A stretch of DNA of 64,000 nt from Trichosphaerium sp. ATCC 40318 (taxonomy: Eukaryota; Discosea; Flabellinia; Trichosidae), in NCBI GenBank assembly GCA_038496445.1, contig JALMLS010000370.1:1-64000 (forward strand), in the 5' to 3' direction. Shown in pieces: positions 33,158 to 44,192 of the stretch (position 1 is its first letter; each line of letters opens with the position of its first letter). Made by a program: the position numbers and the translations under genes. The notes beneath the pieces were generated by a model. That model saw only the letters and a program-made list of their open reading frames with translations. It made no database searches and was not told where the DNA came from.

Positions 33158-33628
33158 CTAAAAAAAAACACTTACTTTCTTTATAACTTGTCCATAATAA
33201 TATAAACTATGTGCCGATTTAAAATAGTTTGTTGTTTGATGAAACGCATTCAGCGTGGTTTGGATGATACTGTGTTTCAGTAATCCTTCCACAAAAGTAA
33301 CCGTGAACTGGTTGTTTGTTGAGCCACTAGCATGGCTACAGATACATCGTAGAATCTTCAAAGGAGAAATTTACTTGGTAGAGTTTGTAACGAGTGCCTG
33401 TAACCCAAGCACAACAGTTGGATGAGAGTAGATAGATATTAATTCTGAAAAACAGAACAATTCAAAAACACTAGTGCTTGGTTGACAGTGAACACACTCT
33501 CAGACTGTTGGCCTTAAATTCTGCCTTTGAGACCTATGAACAATAATATTTACAAGAAATGGTCTCTTTCCAATATTTCTGGTTGTCGTGAGCGACGGTA
33601 AAACACTACTAGACGAATGAAATGGCAT
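33158..33628 (-). CDS. Small unknown gene, convergent with the carrier
   Basis: Minus-strand exons can be read from an ATG at 33628: MPFHSSSSVLPSLTTTRNIG then KRPFL, a short intron (GTAAAT...CATAG), VSKAEFKANSLR, an intron, LISIYSHPTVVLGLQALVTN, another intron ending CTGTAG, and HASGSTNNQFTVTFVEGLLK, HSIIQTTLNAFHQTTNYFKS, AHSLYYYGQVIKK to a stop at 33158. The composition is protein-like and helical (possibly a HEAT/ARM-type fragment), and the acceptors are good; the donor of the second intron is ambiguous. I recognise no family. It ends about 30 bases from the carrier stop on the other strand. Confidence 0.4.
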
Positions 33629-34655
33629 TACGTGAAAGACCCTTTTAGGAGCTAAATTTTGTTATTCTATTACGTCATACCGTGTTACAATTTTGGAGAG
33701 ATTTTAGGTGGTTTAGTAAATAAAAACGCGCAGTTTTGTTGGATATTGTTCACGCGTGGTAACACATTTTGGTTAGCTTAAAAAGGATTCGCGAAACAAA
33801 GTAAAGTTCACGTATTAAAACGTGATTTTGATTTCGCGAAAACAGTCAGTTGTACTTTACAGTGAGATCTTAGTTATTAAGGTATTATGTAAGGTATATA
33901 TACAGCTCATTTAGTTCGCTGTAGATATGATTTTGGAGATGATGGCAGTACAGTACTCTCCGATACATCCTCATAGCTGTTGATAGAATAAACTGTGTTT
34001 TGTACAACTTAGCGAATCACACAAGATAACGGGTTGGTCAAACAAAAAAATGTGCTGTATCACGTGAGGTTCTTGTATAATTTGACATCAAAGCTAACTA
34101 TATATTTATTTGAAAGCACATAGGGCTAATTCACACAGGATATTGAAAACTCGTTCACCAAAACCACCGAAAACTCGAGTGACAACTTTTTGAATCTTAC
34201 ACATCACCCCGTTAGCATTGATATCAAAGTTATACAAGAATATCACGTGATACAGCACATTTTTTTTTTGTTTTTCTGAATCTGCCAAACATTTTATGTA
34301 CCCGCCACACTGTTGGTCTATCGATTTCACTGAGTTCCGTGATTTAATGCTGACGTGGATTAATTGTGTTACACCAAAGTGCCATTATGTAAGTTAGAGC
34401 CATAACAATACCTTTGTACAAAGAACTTACACTTGTAACAAGAATAGGGCTAACATTTGGAAAAATATCAATATCACGTGATACTTTTAACGTTTCTGCA
34501 GTTTTTAGAACGTACGAGCAAATATTTTATAGCGAGTCAGCAGGTTCTTATTCATAGAAAACTAAACGTCGACTATTATTTGTGATCTTTTGTGGACTTC
34601 CTTCGTAAGTGACTTAAATTGTCATTCGTAAGTTTCCAACAAGATAAACGCAACA
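33629..34655. other. Intergenic region holding the foldback element
   Basis: Outside the inverted repeat nothing coding is visible. TATCACGTGATAC recurs near 34473, upstream of the SPRY-like gene, close in sequence to the tips of the foldback arms. Confidence 0.35.
34041..34271. repeat. Foldback element with 58-base inverted arms
   Basis: The arm 34041-34098 (AAAAAAATGTGCTGTATCAC ... GCTAAC) and the arm 34211-34271 (GTTAGC ... TGATACAGCACATTTTTTTT) are reverse complements at roughly 85 percent, around a 112-base spacer. Both contain TATCACGTGA. No open frame of note lies in the spacer. It resembles a small MITE-like foldback or a transcribed hairpin in the promoter-side region of the SPRY-like gene. 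Confidence 0.65.
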
Positions 34656-35708
34656 ATGGACCTCATATTCAACGTAGACGGCATGGAATTCATAACAAAG
34701 CAATTTGTACCAGAAAACGCTGTGCGCATAATATCTTCAAAGTACACCCTAGACTTGATGAATGACGCCAACATATCCAAAATATCCAATGGAACAATAC
34801 CTACACTTGGATTCCTTCTAGGTAAGCTTGTGGAGATAGTATTTAACCTTAAAACGTTCTGATTGGTTTTCTATTTAGCGCAACTGAAGAAGGGCTCTAA
34901 CAAAGTACTTTTTTTTTTTTTTTTTGGTTTTCGGTCTTTTTATCTTGATGACATTCAAACACTCTTAGTTAAATAATCTGGTTACTCTTGAGATTGCTTC
35001 AGTTAACGCTAAGAAACTCTCTTTACGAATGAACAGAAAAGACTGTGATCCAGTGGACTTGGTTCTCTCTGCTGACTTGCTAAGATTTAGTACAAAGAAC
35101 AAGCACAAGGTATGGCCTAAACCGTTGGCTTTCTATTCACGTGTTATGTATGAATTTTTTGTTAGGCATGGACTTTGAATGCGTTAGGTAACAAGGCAAC
35201 TGTGAATGGTGGGAATGATTGTAAGTACACTTTTTTTTTGCTGTTGTGCTATCTAACATACATGGTGTTAAGCTGTTGTTTTACTTAAACCTTCAGTGTC
35301 TGAGAACAAAAGAACTGTGTCGTTCAAGTACGCACATAGTAACTTAAGTGTCAAAATAGCTGACTGATTGTTAGGATTCTTGGACTCTCGACTTCGTTGA
35401 GAATAGGTATTGTACCTTGCAAACAGTTCAACTTGAGCAGTAGGCTTGGTAGCGCTGGAAATCACTATGGTGCTGGCTTATCTCCAAGAGGTGGAGTTAC
35501 CCTATGCCAAGTACAAACTGGTGGTTGCTATAGTGGGGAGGGATTTAATAAAGGTGATATCGTTACAGTGGCAATAGATATCGAGAACAAGAAAGTTGTT
35601 TTTTCCATACGAGGAAAGGAGGTCAGCACCAAAGAGCTTGGCAAATACAGCTCTTATTATTTTGCTGTAAGTGGCTCTAAGGCGTGCTCGTTAATGATCA
35701 TTGACTAG
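34656..35708 (+). CDS. SPRY/B30.2-like domain protein (unknown role)
   Basis: ATG at 34656 starts MDLIFNVDGMEFITKQFVPE. The N-terminal part (RIISSKYTLDLMNDANISKI; TLEIASVNAKKLSLRMNRKD) could be a BTB-like or T1-like fold. After introns the last exon gives ILGLSTSLRIGIVPCKQFNL, NHYGAGLSPRGGVTLCQVQT, GEGFNKGDIVTVAIDIENKK and VVFSIRGKEVSTKELGKYSS, ending SGSKACSLMIID. The block G-F-x-K-G-D-I-V-x-V-A-I-D plus V-x-F-S-I-R-G-K is the core pattern of SPRY domains in protists. Likely a cytosolic interaction protein; partner unknown. About six exons, total near 270 residues. Confidence 0.65.
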
Positions 35709-36025
35709 CGATAAAAGTATATTGTAAAACCTTTGGCAATAAACAAAACCTCTGGTCCCTTGTTATCAGTTTAAACAACCTTGTTCCTGAGTGACATCAT
35801 GTACACTGGTTAGATATTTTATTCCTCAACTTACCGTCAAACTACAAATCTTTACAGCCTTGATATTAAACTCAAACTGGTTGTGTTGGTGCTTTGATTT
35901 CGGTGAAACATGCTAAGAAATAAATACTAAGTTTACAATGTTCTTTGAGTTTATTTGTGTCAATGTTATAGAATAGTTCAGGGTTAAGGGTTATTTTCAT
36001 TAGTGGTAAGGTCGAACTTGTGGGG
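35709..36025. other. Convergent 3' ends
   Basis: A 317-base gap between the SPRY-like gene (plus) and the DEG9-like protease (minus). AATAAA-type signals occur near 35740 and 35920. No gene seen. Confidence 0.4.
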
Positions 36026-38514
36026 TTATTCTAGATCAGCGCTTCTATCCTTTTGAATCTTGTACATTGTAGCAATGCGCTTAGATGCAATTTCGAAATC
36101 CTTCGAATTAACTGAAGGCAAAACGATTGTACCTCCAGCAGCAGTACCCAGGACGAGCATACCAGACTTTGAAGGTTTGGTTATCTTATTCATAAAGTCT
36201 TTCATACTCCTTACTTCTTCACCGTTTACCTGTGTACAGAGTAAGACGAAGCTAATTGAATTCTAATCACTTCTATTTTTGGGAATTTTGTTTGGTGTTT
36301 TTTTTTTCAAACACGTGACTTGACGTACTTTACTAATTTCTGAAAATCTTAGTGATTCGTATCCAGTATTTATTGCATCCTTGAATGTTCTTGTAACTAC
36401 AACTACTTCTGTTCTCTTTGCTGTAGGAAATCCGGTTGTACATAACATGAGCAGGTCCTTTGGTGCCAATGTGAGGAAAGTCGCAGACCCGAAGTAGTGC
36501 CTGAGGGTGGAAAAAGCCAATAAGTAAGTACTTCTTCAAGAAAAAAGAAAGAAAAGAGTGTACCTCAATAATTCAAGACTTAGTGGTTGAAATAACAATC
36601 CACAGTATACAGCGTATGTCAAAGCGCTTTTATACTCTGTCATTGGTGCTAATTCAACCTGTTCTCTTAACTTGATCGTCAACTTAGTCACCTTTTTATT
36701 TCTCAATACAGTAATGGGTACGTCATCGCCTAATTGTAAAAAAAAAAAATGAGAGGGAAAAATAAAAGGAGTTGGATACATACCGACCATATGTTTGTGT
36801 AGTGCAACAACATACTCACTTCTAATAGAACTTGAAAGTTCTATAGATCCATTATTTGCTATATTGTAGCCGTCAACGTTGAGGATGACATCACCTGATC
36901 AAAACTGTTAAAATTGACCTTCAATGAGATTAATGCTATACCCTTCTTTAGAACACCATCTGCTGAACTGCCATAGTATACTCGTACAACTAATGTACCA
37001 GATTGATCTTGCTTCATGCCCAGGTACTCTCGAATAAGACTATTCTCAAGTGTTTGATGTTGTATTCCAAGAGCAGGGAACCCTTTGTAATCGGAACCAA
37101 ATTCTTGTGTTCCTGTCCACGTGAGTTAATATTTGAACAATAGAATTATTTAGCTTTTCATACCTTCTAGGAAATGCTGTATGATAGGAGGTGGGACGAT
37201 ATGTCCGACATTCTCAGCACCTTCAAGAGCTTGAAAAGCAACACCTGGAATAAGAAACCGGTTAGAAAGCTGATAATTTATAAGCGATGTAGTGTACCAA
37301 CAATAGCTCCATTACTGTTAAGTACTGGTCCTCCTGAATTTCCAGAATTAATTGCAGCGTCTACTGTAATACAAAAAAGATCTCTTAGTGAATGAGAGTA
37401 AGGTTGCATCTCTATACGACTGACAACACCATCAGTAACAGACAACTAAATAATTTATCATTTTTTTTGTCTTTTACAGTCGCTAATATTATCGTACCTC
37501 TTCTCCACCTATTGGAAATCCAACAACAAACACACGATCACGTAATTGAGGCACATCACCAAACTGAAGAGGCTGAACATCTTTCAAAAAGGAGGCATCA
37601 TCCGGCTAAGATAAAACAACATTGTAAGCGAAATGGTTGAATGAGGATGGCTTAAGTACCTTTATAAGTGCCAAATCAGCATCATGACATATTGACACAA
37701 CCCTTTAAACGAAATATTAACAAAAACAAAGCGCAAACAAACCTCTAAACAAACGCACGATGCCGGAGTCTTATTAGGAGAAAAAGTCTTTTGAATTTCA
37801 ATGAACGTATGCTGAGCTACCACGTGCGCTGCTGTTAAAATTAAACCACCTTCTATTACAGCACCAGAGCCTACCAGTAAAGTTAAAAAACAAATTACTA
37901 AACTATATACTAAACGCGATGATGAGTCAATTTAAATTAAATTAAAGTTTCGGCCTCAATCTCATGTGTATTATCTAGTGCACGTGTTTTGTGCGTACCT
38001 ACTGCTGAAACTATGTCCAAGGTTTGCCAAGGCATGCCGTAATCAGGCTCTTGAGAAGTACATGTTATCTTTATTACGGCTCTTGCGTACTCCCTGTGAT
38101 CTCTAAAAACAAGTTTTAAGATATCTAAGATTTTGTGGCTGGTACACAATTACCCCGTTGGATTCAGCTCCGCCATCAATTCTTGTATAGTAGTTTGATC
38201 CATGAACGCTATAATAGCAGTTATTAGGCGTTTACAGAAAAAAGAATGTCAGGATCATTTAATTTAGCGCCTTTTTGTTCTTTTTGGCGTACCTTGGCTT
38301 GAAATAGACTCATCATCGTAGTCTAAATGTCATTTAAATTGTTTTCGCTTAAAACGAAATAATTAACGCCAAAAAGTGTACCATCATAAACAGCTGAGCT
38401 GTTTAATTCCTTGTGCTTCCCTTTGCTTCTTTCCCGATGCTTTGTGAGTTGAGCAATAGATCTTTCTTTCTTTAAATGCGATGGTCTAGGAGAAGCGCTT
38501 GGTTGCTGACCCAT
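36026..38514 (-). CDS. HtrA/Deg serine protease with PDZ domains, DEG9-like
   Basis: From the ATG at 38514 the N-terminus is basic and Ser-rich without a signal peptide (MGQQPSASPRPSHLKKERSI). The protease follows: YARAVIKITCTSQEPDYGMP-WQ, then GAVIEGGLILTAAHVVAQHT with the catalytic His, DADLALIK with the Asp, FGDVPQLRDRVFVVGFPIGG, and INSGNSGGPVLNSNGAIVGV with the catalytic Ser. Two PDZ-like regions come after (EFGSDYKGFPALGIQ, VILNVDGYNIANNGSIELSS; VNGEEVRSMKDFMNKI). The V-F/I-T-x-x-x-x-P-x-Y-x-x-P-W-Q opening and lack of signal peptide fit the plant DEG9/fungal Nma111 type, nuclear or nucleolar, rather than periplasmic DegP. About fifteen short introns. The C-terminal tail ends MYKIQKDRSADLE. 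Confidence 0.88.
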
Positions 38515-39039
38515 GTTGCGTTAACTAGGAATTTAGCAATAAACTATTGAAATGGCTTAACGGTGCACCTAAATTGCCTTATTGGGTTTCCGATCAAAAA
38601 ACTAATGGGTTGATATCAATACAACATATTCCTCCATGTTAAAGAGTCTGCGAAGCGCGAGCTATGGTACAACACGTGTACATACTCTATCAGAGTGTAC
38701 GAGCTTACATGACATGAGCATACTTGCAACTTTGTTAACTTAGAAAACGTTAAATCAAAAGCTGTTCACGTGTCAGATCCCTCCTGTCATTCGACACTTG
38801 ATCGAAAATGTTACCTTAAGGGGTAACAAGTTCTGATGTCTGTCATGCAACAGCACTCGTCTATGTCAGATCGAAGATCGTTTTAGGCATTCGAAACTTT
38901 GTTACGATAGTAACAAATGATGGATTGGTATTGACAACATGAAAGGAGAAGGGTTTTTATTCGCTGCAGGATATCTAGTTTTCTTCAAAACCACGTAGGC
39001 TCCAGGCGTTATAAGTCTTCCTTCTTGGTATCAAGATGG
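38515..39039. other. Intergenic region upstream of the protease
   Basis: About 525 bases that should hold the DEG9-like promoter and the 3' end of the beta-helix protein gene, both on the minus strand. CACGTG palindromes at about 38675 and 38766. No coding frame supported. Confidence 0.4.
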
Positions 39040-41383
39040 CTATTCAGCGTATATTGGCACTAAATGGTATTTCTTCTTGTAGTATATACAGCCAACAATA
39101 CTTAACACTATAATAAGAGCTATTGGTACTAAGATCACAGCCAATACTATTGGGCTTCCAACTGTGGGAATAAAATATTAGCACAAACAAGGGTAATGCT
39201 ATCTATCTAAGTACATGTGCATTTTGTAGCATCCTCTTTTGATGTTGCCGTCCAATGACACTTTTCGCAAGGTGCACCTTGCTCTCGCTGAAAAGTACCT
39301 TTTTATTGTGTTAATTAGTTGATGAAAACAAAAAAACAATACAAGCTATTGTTATACCTGCTGAACACAAAACACACGTGTTCCAACGCGCATACCCACG
39401 CTCACACTTGTTACAATAAGTGCTTCCAGTATTAAGTGAGATGCCGTCATAGCAAGGATTACAATGATCCTGTCCTCTATTAAGAATAAGAAAGTTGTTG
39501 CTGGCAATGGTGGCTTACGTTAGATTCTGGTATGTAAATCTCCAGCATTGCCAGCATGTTGTGGCCCAATCACTAGCCGAAAAGTTACCAGCAGCACACT
39601 GTGAACATATAAATCCATTATCATAAGTACCATAACCGCAAACTTCACATTTAAGGTTGACAGATTTGAGACCTGATCCAGGCGGACAAGCTAAGAGTTG
39701 AAGTTAGATTTCTGTAAAAACAAACAAGAAATTGTACATGGTTGAGGCATTACGGTAAATTGTACTGCAGCATTTTTAGGCCATGAGTTATTTCCTTTTA
39801 GTATCCCGATTGGTGGTGAAAAACTCCTTTCTTCGCTTTGATATGATTGAACAACATTGTCAATAAATTGTGTGTTTGTAATTGAGATGGTATGGTTTGA
39901 GCTAACACTTTCAAACGCGAGTGTAGAGAAAAGAGAGCCTGATTCCTTCAGACTGTATATACTCTTAGTATTATTACGGAAAACAGTGTCTGTCATGTTG
40001 AATGTTGATGTAACGTTAACATACATGACATTCTATTAATAGGCTCAGAAGAAAAAAGTGAGTAGAGAAGTGGCGTACGTTTGAGGTCTCCGCGTTTATA
40101 AATGAACAATCACTAATGATAGCAGACTTTGCATGTATTCTAAATGGGGAATCACTAAATTGTGTACCAGACATGATAGCTTCTGTTCAACAAAGAAAAA
40201 GTTAGCAACAATGAAACTAAACTAAAAAAATTGTCCACTATACCACTTGTAATCAATGTGAGAGTAGACTCTATAAGTGTACATTCTGTAAAAGAAACAT
40301 AATTACTAGCGAGAGTATGTGTAGAATAAATAGAGTCAGATACAAATTCTACATTTTGAAAAGTAACATTTCTGAATGCAAATTTCTCAATGACTGAGTC
40401 AACATGAAAAGAGCCCCGAATGTCAGAATCCTCTATTTCTAAATTTGAAATATTATGTGCTCCAATATTTACTGAACAATAGACATAAGTTATAACCTGA
40501 ACCTGTAAAGCTATATTGACTCACCTTGTAACAAGTGACACTCGCTGATTTTGAGTGTCCCAATGTTCTTTTGAGAACCATAGTATCGTTCGATCTGTAA
40601 CAAGTCTGTGACAACACCGTTGACGTATATATTTGACAAGTCTGTATCAAGTGATAGTATCTATAGCGGTTAGATTGTAACCAACGTATGGTATCAACAG
40701 TACCAAGCCATTTCCCAAAAAGACAGGTTGTCCATCATACGCTTGAAGAATCACATTTGTCACATTTAATTCTTTAGTTCGAATAGTTTGAGCTGTATTA
40801 TGCTCATACGGACCACCTACAATCACGTGGTTAGTTTTGATGGAAGTAATCTGACCAATTAATAACTATTAACCAATTCAACCTTGTACTTTAAGATGGA
40901 ACGGTCTGTAACTAGCTATAGCGAAATACTTGCAGATAGAGTGAATTGATCCGAAAAAAAACTGCTTGGACAACTCAAATTTGTCATTTAGGTGTACCTT
41001 TGATGTAAATGATAATCGAGTTTGCGTCAATGATGTTGGTTTTCTTCGTGAAACAGTCTTCAAGGTCTAGAAAGGGAAATTCTTCAGTACCATTGAACTA
41101 GTGCTGTTGTTAGTAAATAGCAAGCGATGATAGGCCAGCGTACTAAATCAGACCCTGTATTTGAGACATAGCAAGCAATAGACGAGTTATCCTTCGAATC
41201 TTATTGTAAATGATTACTATGACGTTATTATTCTAAGCTACCGTACCTACTACATCAGCTGGCGTTTGAGCGCGTGATTGCTAGATATCTTTGATGAGAA
41301 GGACAAAACCCGCTATTGACGTTTACCTGTATCATTACAGCCACGAATAGTATAGACACAACTTTCGCTAGAAAGGAGACCAT
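39040..41383 (-). CDS. Beta-helix surface protein with Cys-rich stalk and one transmembrane segment
   Basis: ATG at 41383 gives a signal peptide (MVSFLAKVVSILFVAVMIQ). The ectodomain is a right-handed parallel beta-helix (Pmp-like) with many N-glycosylation sites and repeating turns: NIGAHNISNLEIEDSDIRGS, FRNVTFQNVEFVSDS, FNMTDTVFRNNTKSIYSLKE, SNHTISITNTQFIDNVVQSY. Next is a Cys-rich GCC2/GCC3-like stalk: ACPPGSGLKSVNLKCEVCGY, GTYDNGFICSQCAAGNFSAS, DHCNPCYDGISLNTGSTYCN, CERGYARWNTC. A single transmembrane helix (GSPIVLAVILVPIALIIVLS) and a short basic tail (YYKKKYHLVPIYAE) end it. This layout matches protist surface proteins of adhesive or sensing type; the role is inferred. About twelve introns; early exons around 41050-41280 are the least certain. 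Confidence 0.75.
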
Positions 41384-41624
41384 GGCGTTGCTTTGTACGT
41401 AAAATATTGCCACGTTGGCTTTTTTTTGGGTAAGGTTGGTAACCTAAATTAGGAACTGCTAATCACGTTACGTTAAAATATGTGTGCATGTTTAATTGAA
41501 AACGCCTGTTTCTTTGAATAAACTGCATTGAAGTTACGAATACAGATTCCTCTGATATAAGTATAACTACGAGATCATAGTCAATCGAAATGTATCGTGG
41601 CTTATTTGAAAAGAAGTTGAAACT

Positions 41625-43773
41625 TTATTGGTTGACAACAAACAATGTAAGGATTGTATCATCAAAGAAAGTAGAAACAGCTTCTTCCAATTGAACAAAA
41701 GGACCTTGTAGAATGATATCCGGTATATTATTAGCAACAACCTTTGATACATACTCCATGTTATCATGAATACTGAAGCCGACATAAACAAAACCAATGC
41801 CCATAATAAATGTTGAAACAGCGAAGACGAGCTTATTGTCAGACACACGCTTAACAAGTAACCCAAGAATACTGTAAATGGCTGTAATAGTGTCAGTAAT
41901 ATAAAAGTAAGAATAAGAGGCGTACCAGCAATACCAACCATCATAAGTAGAGGTGCGTTAGCATCAAGAGCTTGTATGACTGTAACAGAAGATATGACAA
42001 GAGCAGCGATGTCATTGATTATCGGTCTCTTTTTATTGCCTAATCTAAGAAGTACGCCCAAGTTATGGATACGTATTAAAATATATCCAAAGAATACAAA
42101 TGTACTCTGACTACTACTGAGCACAAGCATTCGTGAAGTTATAAACGACAAAGCTAAAACTCCAAAGTCAGTTCACTTTCGAAAACAAAAAACAAAGTAA
42201 AAACTGTTTTTGAAAAGAAAAAGCCACGTGTCTTACCAATTCTGACGTAGTCAGGTGTAGATCCAGCAAATGGCCAATTAAATACATTCAATGCCACAAA
42301 AGAGAGCGCAAACCAAACAATACCATCAGATTCCTTGGACATTAAATGCAATCCAATGATAGCGAATGCGTAACGTGAAATGAAAATAGGTATCCACATG
42401 AATGAGTGTCCGCCTTTGTCGAAAGTAGTAAAATCTGATCCAAATAGAACGAATAATGCTGCGATAACAAGCTGTGATCTGACAAGGGAAACAACAAAGA
42501 ACTCCAAAAGAGTCTGTCCATGGAAAAGTCTAAAGACTTGCATCCAAAATGCATCTCTTACATTCAAAAATCCGTTGCACATGCCAAGGAAAGCGCACGT
42601 GCAAACAATAAGGAATAAGAATTTCATACCTTGTGTTATGAGTGTTCTCGGCGTATAGGCAAAATGAGAAAATATGGATATAAAGAAGCACCCAAGCGGT
42701 ATAAAGATCCAAGAGTCATCCAACATTGATCTATAAAGCATACCGACATTAACAGCGATTACAAGAGCCCATAATAATGGCTGGCGATCCCAACGTGATG
42801 TAGTTGCTGGGTTAGGAGGCAAGGCATAGTATATCGCTGCTGGAAAAGACCAAACAAAGGTAGCATAACCAGCTGCATTTGCCCAAAAAGCAAGTTGTCT
42901 GCTGGCTACCAATGGCTGCGTCTCGGCAATAAAAGGCAAGAAGAACCCAAGTGCGAGGCACACCACAGCGTAAACAACTACGATAGGGCTGTCTTTGGTT
43001 GCTATATGCTCAAAATTGAATGTGATACGACTCTTACCGAATAGATCGAGAACCAGGCGGAATGCAATCAGAAATGGCACCAATGCAAGAAAAGGTGAAT
43101 CTATATTAATGACGTATACTACGCTCGCGCTAAGTGCTAGCAGATTGGCAATTGCAAAGTTTGTCTTCGTTGTGGCTTCTCTGAGGGATAGATGGTTGCC
43201 TGCGAACTGCAAGACGCTTAAAACAGCTATAGGGAACAGAGCAAGCGCCGTTGCCATCATCAACGATGCCATAATCGGCGCGTCACGATCTAGTACAGCA
43301 AAACCCGCCTTGGGATATACGTTAGTTTTGTCAAACCTCTAAAACGGTTTATTTGTTACCTTTGTGTATCCGAGGATGTAAATTACTGTTAGAATGGTTG
43401 TAACTGCGCCCTTGCCCATTCTTTCAACCAAACTCACAAACATCGCGTAGGAAACGCCCACTACCACGTAGCCAATAATATACAACGCAAACCTGCTGTA
43501 TTTAGGCTAATTTAACTTTAAACGTGCGTACGTTACATTAAAAAACTGACTAATCGTCGAAACAACGGTATTTTCATGAGCGATAGCGAGATGCGAAGTA
43601 AGCGCAGCAAAAAGTTGAGTAGCTTGTTCAGCTGTTATAATTTCCTCTGACGCTGCCCAAGACAAGTCTTCGGGCGTAATTGTTAGAGACATTGCAGTTT
43701 GAGCGCAATTTTTGGACAATGAGACTAAAACTAGCACCTTTAGTAAGTGGGTTTTCACTGAACAGTTTGTCAT
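41625..43773 (-). CDS. Polytopic membrane protein, DUF2157-like
   Basis: From the ATG at 43773 the protein has a signal-like start, then LTITPEDLSWAASEEIITAE-QATQLFAAL, which fits the N-terminal 'W ... G-x-I-t-x-e-Q-A-x-x-L' motif of bacterial DUF2157 membrane proteins. A large exon (42246-43272) carries about ten hydrophobic segments, e.g. MATALALFPIAVLSVLQFAG, NLLALSASVVYVIN, PIVVVYAVVCLALGFFLPFI and FLFLIVCTCAFLGMC. After a GTACGC intron at about 41880-41922 the last exon reads LVFAVSTFIMGIGFVYVGFS and ends with a hydrophilic NNIPDIILQGPFVQLEEAVS stretch. Function unknown; the nearest bacterial relatives are also uncharacterised. The last exon is read in the frame ending at 41625, not the longer alternative frame. 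Confidence 0.65.
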
Positions 43774-44192
43774 TTACCAGTAAGACCCTAGAGAAACACA
43801 ATTGATCGAAAACATAACGTTGTTACCAGTATTCGAAAAAAACTATGCCACACTCATTACACACGTACAATTTTGTTAACCGTTAGCGTTTAAGTGTAAT
43901 GTGATCGATAAATTTTTGATTTCTCCGCGAACCATGCTCAAGTTCTTGCTACACCTGTGTATATGCGCATTTTATCTACCTTTCTATGCTGTGGTACTCT
44001 AGACTAACTTTAAGCTATTTCTTACGTATTTGAGGCTTTAATCACAGGAGTAATTCCTAGACGCGAACTAGGTTTCAGAAGCGGCGTTTATGATGTCATT
44101 GCTCTCAATATCCGGTAAAAACCATCGTTCTCGATAACAACAGACTCTTACGTACTTACAGAGCTATTCAAGACGTTATAGATTGTATAACT
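43774..44192. promoter_or_regulatory. Shared upstream region of two divergent genes
   Basis: About 420 bases between the DUF2157-like gene (minus) and the FSP1-like gene (plus). It may also include an untranslated exon of the latter: GTAAAA...ACAG intron-like sequence lies at about 44114-44161. Confidence 0.3.

Noticed and set aside
41567-41880. Longer alternative C-terminus of the DUF2157-like protein ending at 41567
   Set aside because: It reads through a GTACGC...ACAG intron; the spliced frame ending at 41625 keeps a sensible helix and tail.
42380-42658. Plus-strand frames opposite the DUF2157-like gene (also 42995-43342)
   Set aside because: Shadows of the long minus-strand membrane exon; basic, no hydrophobic pattern of their own.
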